Positions 60,203-64,000 of a stretch of 64,000 nucleotides of DNA are shown here, in pieces. Both the position numbers and the translations under genes were made by a program. Positions within the stretch are counted from its first letter, which is position 1, and the number at the start of each line of letters is the position of its first letter. The notes below the pieces were generated by a model. That model saw only the letters and a list, made by a program, of their open reading frames with translations. It searched no databases and was not told the DNA's origin. The stretch is from Spirochaetales bacterium Spiro_05 (lineage in GTDB: Bacteria > Spirochaetota > Spirochaetia > Sphaerochaetales > Sphaerochaetaceae), in the NCBI GenBank assembly GCA_001603115.1, contig LVBG01000022.1, forward strand, positions 1 to 64,000. Direction: 5' to 3'.

Positions 60203-60240
60203 AAATCCTTAAATTAGCGCGTTATTTGCAGGTTTTTCCC

Positions 60241-60268
60241 TTGCGCATGAGGAAAAGCGTGGTAAAAT
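60241..60268 (+). promoter_or_regulatory. Likely promoter of the small histone-like gene
   Basis: TTGCGC (60241-60246) and TAAAAT (60263-60268) are spaced by 16 bases, 28 bases before the start codon. Confidence 0.5.
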
Positions 60269-60296
60269 AGGCTAACCTAGATACATGGAGGATTCA

Positions 60297-60470
60297 ATGA
60301 CTATTCACGAGCAGATTGTCATGCAGTATGAAGCCTATCTTGCAGAGAACCAGAAGTTTACCGAGAAAGGTGTGAAAGTATCAGCAGCGAGAGCCCGCAA
60401 GGCACTTGCCGAAATCGCAAAGCTTTGTAAGGAACGCAGAAAAGAGATTCAGGACGAGAAAGGCGAATAA
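60297..60470 (+). CDS. Small histone H1/Hc1-like basic protein
   Basis: A 57-residue, Lys/Arg-rich protein. The segment KGVKVSAARARKALAEIAKL followed by CKERRKEIQDEKGE resembles the G-x-K-A-A-x-R-A-R...K pattern of bacterial Hc1-type histone H1-like proteins, which bind DNA non-specifically. Because it is so short, the match is suggestive only. GGAGG lies 5 bases before ATG 60297; an ATG 12 bases earlier lacks a site. It has its own promoter and terminator, suggesting high expression. Confidence 0.6.
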   Translation: MTIHEQIVMQYEAYLAENQKFTEKGVKVSAARARKALAEIAKLCKERRKEIQDEKGE

Positions 60471-60489
60471 CCTTCCACCCCTCATTTCT

Positions 60490-60515
60490 GGCGTCCTGCA
60501 AAGGACGCCCTTTTC
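60490..60515 (+). terminator. Intrinsic terminator of the histone-like gene
   Basis: GGCGTCC (60490-60496) and GGACGCC (60503-60509) form a 7-bp stem with a 6-base loop, followed by CTTTTCTT. Confidence 0.85.
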
Positions 60516-60600
60516 TTGAGATTGCTTTGTTTCTTCTGAGAACTCGTTTACAAGCCATCTGATCATGGCATGGAGAGTATCTTCTTACGCTACCAATGGA

Positions 60601-60626
60601 GAAAGCGCCCGAGAATGGGCGCTTTC
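60601..60626 (-). terminator. Hairpin downstream of valS
   Basis: GAAAGCGCCC (60601-60610) and GGGCGCTTTC (60617-60626) make a perfect 10-bp stem 20 bases beyond the valS stop. The T-run lies within the stem and there is no long T-tail, so it may act as a weak terminator or 3'-end stabiliser. Confidence 0.65.
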
Positions 60627-60645
60627 TTGTGTTTTGCGATATGCT

Positions 60646-63300
60646 TTACAGGAACGTCTTGAGCAGCGAGAGGTGTTTTTCACCCTTCTCGATCTTCTCC
60701 TCAAATTCAGCACGCTTGTCTTGCTCCTTCTCGATTGCCTCAGCCTTGGCATTGGCAAGGAACTTCTCGTTGGAAAGCTTAGCAAGCACTCCTTCAAGAC
60801 TCTTTCGGCTCTTCTCGATATCTGAAGCAAGCTTTGCGACTTCCTTCTGCACATCGATGGCCTCACGGACAAAGACAAACATCTCATAGCCAGTTCCGGC
60901 AACGGGGAAGGCAGTGCTGACATCGATGGACCCGGCTGCATCCACTTCCAGCGAAGAGGCTCCCACAAACGAAGCGATCAGGCTCTTTTGCTCCTCAAAG
61001 AATGAGGTGGCAAAGAAGGAGTTGTCCACCTTGATGACCACACGAATCTTCTTCTCAGCTCCGATTCCCAGGTCTGAACGCACTGCACGCAGGCTGGTGA
61101 CGGCTTCCTGCATCCTCGCAACAAAGGCGGCGTCCTCTCCCGCCTCATGGGCTTTGGCATAACGAGGATAGCTGCTGTCGATCAGGAGGTCGTGAACATT
61201 GGGGAGCTTCTGATAGATCTCCTCACTGATGAAAGAGGCGAAGGGATGCATCAGACGCATGGATTGGGCAAGCAGATCGAGCAGCAGGGTAACCTGACGG
61301 GCTTTCTCCCCTTCTTTCTCACTGTAGAGACCACGCTTGGCGCTTTCCACATACCAGTCACAGAAATCGTTCCAGAAGAAGTCATAGATTGCCTGGGCAC
61401 CATCATTGAACTTGTAGTTCTCCATAGCCACCTGCATCTTCCGGGCTGCCTCGTTGAGCTGATGGTAGATCCACTTGTCCATGGTGGTGCGTTCAATCGA
61501 AGCAACATCGCCCAGTTCCACACCCTCAAGGTTCATGAGCAAGAAGCGTGCGGCATTCCAAACCTTGTTGGCAAAGCGGGAACCCAGCTTGAAGCTGTCC
61601 ATGTCGATGAGAATGTCCTGTCCCTGGGTTGCCATGTAACAGAGGGTGAACTTCATCGCATCAGCACCGTAGCTCTGCACAACCTCCAAGGGGTCGATGC
61701 CGTTGCCAAGGCTCTTGCTCATCTTCCTGCCCTGCTTGTCCCTGACCAAGCCGGTGATGTAGATGTCGCGGAAGGGAACCTCTCCCATGAATTCAAGGCT
61801 TGCCATGATCATGCGCGATACCCAGAAGAAGATGATGTCATAGCCGGTGACCAGGGTGCTGGTGGGGAAAAAGCGTGCAAGGTCTGCAGTTTTCTCAGGC
61901 CAGCCAAGGGTGCTGAAGGGCCAGAGCCAGGAACTGAACCATGTATCGAGCACATCCGTTTCCTGGACAAGATTGGAACTCTTGCACGAGGGGCAGGAGG
62001 TGGGATCGTGCCGTTCCACAATGATCTGGTGGCAATCCTGGCACTCCCAGACGGGAATGCGGTGCCCCCACCAGAGCTGGCGGCTGATGCACCAGTCGTG
62101 GATGTTCTCCAGCCAGTGGGTGTAGGTATTCTCCCAACGTTTGGGATAGAAGACAACCTCCCCATTCTTCCATGCAGCAAGGGCCTTGTCTGCCATGCCT
62201 TGCATGCGGACAAACCATTGGTTGGAGAGATAGGGCTCGATGACGGTGTGACAGCGGTAACAGTGTCCGACATCGTGGTTGTGCACCGTCTCTTTGACCA
62301 AGAAGCCACCTTCCCTGAGGTCGGCTACTACCAAGGGTCTTGCATCTATTGCTCCGATGTTGCGGTACTTCTCGGGGCAGTTCTCATTGAGTGTTCCATC
62401 CGGGTTGAGCACATTGAGCTTTTCCAGGTTGTGGCGCATACCGCACTGCCAGTCGTTGGGGTCGTGGGCGGGGGTGATCTTGACCATGCCGGTACCGAAG
62501 CTCTTGTCGACAAAGCTGTCTGCGATGATGGGGATTTTGCGGCCGGTGAGCGGCAGGTCGAGCAGTGTTCCCAGCAAGTGGGTATAGCGCTCATCCTCAG
62601 GATTGACCGCAACCGCAACGTCGCCGAACATCGTCTCGGGACGGGTGGTTGCTACGGTGATGAATCCACTTCCGTCACTGTAGGGGTATTTCACCTCGTA
62701 GAGGAAACCTCCCAGATTCTGATACTCAACCTCATCGTCGGCCAAAGCCGTACCGCACTTGGGACAGTAGTTGACCAGATACTCACCCTTGTAGATGAGA
62801 CCGCGTTCATACAAGGTGACAAAGCTTTCGCGCACAGCTTGGCTCAGGCCCTCGTCCATGGTGAACCGTTCGTGCTCCCAGTCACAGGAACATCCGATCT
62901 TCTGCAGCTGTTGCTTGATGATGGAGTGGTGTTTCTCTTTCACCTGCCAGGTCCGCTCCAAGAAGCGATCTCGGCCGAGGTCTTGGCGGCGGAGGCCTTC
63001 CTTTGCTATCTGCCGCTCCACCACATTTTGGGTGGCAATGCCTGCATGGTCGGTACCCGGGACCCAAAGGGTCGGACGGCCGGTCATGCGGTAATAGCGG
63101 GTAAGAACATCCTGAAGCGAGTTGTTCAGCGCATGCCCCATGTGGAGGATTCCGGTAACATTCGGAGGAGGCATCACTACCGTAAACGGCTCGTCTGTAC
63201 CATCCTTCGGTCGAAACAGACCATTGTCCAACCATGTCTGGTAGATGCGATCCTCAAACTCCTTGGGATCATAGGCCTTCGTCAACTCGACAGCCTTCAT
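60646..63300 (-). CDS. valS: Valyl-tRNA synthetase
   Basis: An 884-residue class-I synthetase. HIGH-type motif HMGH at 53-56 within PPPNVTGILHMGHALN; zinc-type cysteines in NYCPKCGTALADDE; editing domain with ATTRPETMFGDVAVAVNPED; KMSKS loop GRKMSKSLGNG near residue 530; anticodon-binding domain; and the C-terminal coiled-coil arm typical of ValRS (VQKEVAKLASDIEKSRKSLE). It charges tRNA-Val and edits threonine. ATG 63300 with AGGAGG upstream is the start; the longer frame to 63336 has no ribosome site. Confidence 0.97.
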   Translation of the reverse strand: MKAVELTKAYDPKEFEDRIYQTWLDNGLFRPKDGTDEPFTVVMPPPNVTGILHMGHALNNSLQDVLTRYYRMTGRPTLWVPGTDHAGIATQNVVERQIAKEGLRRQDLGRDRFLERTWQVKEKHHSIIKQQLQKIGCSCDWEHERFTMDEGLSQAVRESFVTLYERGLIYKGEYLVNYCPKCGTALADDEVEYQNLGGFLYEVKYPYSDGSGFITVATTRPETMFGDVAVAVNPEDERYTHLLGTLLDLPLTGRKIPIIADSFVDKSFGTGMVKITPAHDPNDWQCGMRHNLEKLNVLNPDGTLNENCPEKYRNIGAIDARPLVVADLREGGFLVKETVHNHDVGHCYRCHTVIEPYLSNQWFVRMQGMADKALAAWKNGEVVFYPKRWENTYTHWLENIHDWCISRQLWWGHRIPVWECQDCHQIIVERHDPTSCPSCKSSNLVQETDVLDTWFSSWLWPFSTLGWPEKTADLARFFPTSTLVTGYDIIFFWVSRMIMASLEFMGEVPFRDIYITGLVRDKQGRKMSKSLGNGIDPLEVVQSYGADAMKFTLCYMATQGQDILIDMDSFKLGSRFANKVWNAARFLLMNLEGVELGDVASIERTTMDKWIYHQLNEAARKMQVAMENYKFNDGAQAIYDFFWNDFCDWYVESAKRGLYSEKEGEKARQVTLLLDLLAQSMRLMHPFASFISEEIYQKLPNVHDLLIDSSYPRYAKAHEAGEDAAFVARMQEAVTSLRAVRSDLGIGAEKKIRVVIKVDNSFFATSFFEEQKSLIASFVGASSLEVDAAGSIDVSTAFPVAGTGYEMFVFVREAIDVQKEVAKLASDIEKSRKSLEGVLAKLSNEKFLANAKAEAIEKEQDKRAEFEEKIEKGEKHLSLLKTFL

Positions 63301-63351
63301 ATCGTTGCCTCCTAACGGGAAAAAGAGTCTACCCATAGTAGCAAAATAGGA

Positions 63352-63379
63352 AAGGCTCTACAAGTCAATGTAGAGCCTT
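63352..63379 (-). terminator. Intrinsic terminator of the sigma/anti-sigma operon
   Basis: AAGGCTCTACA (63352-63362) and TGTAGAGCCTT (63369-63379) form a perfect 11-bp stem with a 6-base loop; on the minus strand it runs into TTTCCTATTTTG. It separates the operon from valS. Confidence 0.88.
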
Positions 63380-63405
63380 CACACATGAGAGCGAGAGGAA
63401 AAACC

Positions 63406-63942
63406 TTATTCGAGAGGAGTCACCGCCTTCACTTCCAGCTTCACGGCATACCCCATTGCGTCGAGATGCTGAACAATTTGTTCAAGACTGAACATATCGA
63501 GAGAAGGTTTCTGTACTTCGGTCACCTGCCGAATGTGAGCACTATCGATGGGGGAAGCAACCCCAGGAAGGATTTCCTGTCCCTGCTGGGGATTGGTCCC
63601 GAAGAGAACAAACGCACCAATGAAAACCACGACAAACGCTGCAGCACTGGTGATCAGTGCAGGAACAAGCTTGACCTGGATCTTTTTGCGAAAAATATGC
63701 ATCTTCTTATTCGTAGAAGGAAACCGTGTTTTCTCAAAGTAAGCAAACACCCTCTCCTGCCGCGCCTTGATTTCGCTGTCGCCGAGTCGCGCATCCACCA
63801 GTTTCTGATGGAGGGAACGCAGCTGTTCCAGCCTCTGGCGACAAGCATTGCAGTACCCCAGGTGTTCTTGGACTTGCGTCCTCCAGGGTTCTTGCAACTC
63901 ATCGTCAAGATAGGTATTCAACAGTTCATCATCAACACACAT
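63406..63942 (-). CDS. Zinc-finger-type anti-sigma factor
   Basis: A 178-residue membrane protein. The N-terminal domain has the anti-sigma zinc motif HLGYCNACRQRLEQL (His27, Cys31, Cys34) after LLNTYLDDELQEP; one membrane helix (LVPALITSAAAFVVVFIGAF, about residues 91-110) and a short extracytoplasmic tail follow. It should hold the ECF sigma factor, whose gene ends 3 bases upstream, inactive until a signal arrives. Confidence 0.85.
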   Translation of the reverse strand: MCVDDELLNTYLDDELQEPWRTQVQEHLGYCNACRQRLEQLRSLHQKLVDARLGDSEIKARQERVFAYFEKTRFPSTNKKMHIFRKKIQVKLVPALITSAAAFVVVFIGAFVLFGTNPQQGQEILPGVASPIDSAHIRQVTEVQKPSLDMFSLEQIVQHLDAMGYAVKLEVKAVTPLE

Positions 63943-63945
63943 GCG

Positions 63946-63999
63946 CTACTCCTGGCTGAGAATCGACTCAAGCATTTTTCGTGCCCGATAGACTCGTAC
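63946..63999 (-). CDS. ECF sigma factor, C-terminal part only
   Basis: The last 17 codons before a TAG at 63948-63946 read VRVYRARKMLESILSQE on the minus strand. This matches the end of the sigma region-4 helix-turn-helix of ECF sigma factors (S-R-x-x-R-A-R-x-x-L pattern). The rest lies beyond the window. The adjoining anti-sigma gene supports the call. Confidence 0.8.
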   Translation of the reverse strand, partial: VRVYRARKMLESILSQE

Positions 64000-64000
64000 C

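Noticed and set aside
61147-63315. A 722-codon open frame on the plus strand
   Set aside because: It is wholly antisense to valS, whose motifs and length are unmistakable; its translation has no recognisable domain and reflects codon bias.
1-64000. tRNA genes, rRNA genes, complete insertion sequences or prophage
   Set aside because: I saw no cloverleaf sequences in the gaps, no transposase or integrase, and no phage structural gene; a covariance-model scan would settle the RNA genes.

Overview
The window looks like a chromosomal segment of a free-living, fermentative member of the Spirochaetota, most likely Sphaerochaetaceae. That placement is inferred from the style of the encoded proteins, not from an rRNA or marker alignment: there is a Gram-negative envelope (RND pump, TolC-like protein, several predicted beta-barrel proteins, lipoproteins) together with carbamate kinase, TRAP/TAXI transport and a small histone-H1-like protein. 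Coding density is high, many neighbours overlap by a few bases, and I see no tRNA, rRNA, CRISPR array, prophage or complete insertion sequence. No gene-free stretch exceeds about 270 bases.

Left end (1-11.3 kb): the 3' end of a yjbQ-type gene, a BrnT/BrnA toxin-antitoxin locus whose toxin gene carries an in-frame stop, and a second, truncated yjbQ fragment; then an acetyltransferase, a Sua5-type tRNA modification enzyme with an unusual N-terminal extension, a superfamily-1 helicase-like protein, a flavodoxin, a response regulator/histidine kinase pair followed by a small repeat-rich exported protein, a short-chain dehydrogenase, an MFS transporter and a UbiA/MenA-type prenyltransferase.

Transport region (11.4-29.5 kb): a TAXI-type TRAP operon (binding protein, DUF1850 protein, fused permease), a small membrane protein, an exported beta-barrel-like protein, a membrane-bound diguanylate cyclase, a tripartite RND efflux operon with a clean operator-like palindrome, a variant cation-diffusion-facilitator preceded by a hairpin-rich leader, and a three-gene iron/phosphonate-type ABC importer.

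Sugar-acid region (29.5-34.3 kb): two converging transcription units encode a KdgT-type permease plus a LarA-family nickel-pincer enzyme, and a four-carbon acid-sugar kinase plus a PdxA2-type dehydrogenase. All four LarA key residues are present. I propose a compact tetronate pathway in which the LarA homologue epimerises C2 of D-erythronate/D-threonate before phosphorylation and oxidative decarboxylation to dihydroxyacetone phosphate. Three copies of a TTGTATACAA-like site suggest a GntR-type regulator. This is the best candidate here for an undescribed system.

Right half (34.4-64 kb): an HD-domain protein with a TtcA-like enzyme, two adjacent large outer-membrane-type proteins (one with a FecR-like N-terminus), mutL, a lipoprotein, an acyltransferase, a dihydroorotate-dehydrogenase-like protein, a serA-serC-lrp operon, rpsU, recJ (with a large internal insertion), recO, a DUF4105 protein, a LemA-like protein, carbamate kinase, a YhhQ-type transporter, lon with an inverted repeat at its promoter, a U32 peptidase-family protein, a TPR-like secreted protein overlapping a glycosyltransferase, a histone-like protein, valS, and an anti-sigma factor preceded by the C-terminus of an ECF sigma factor.
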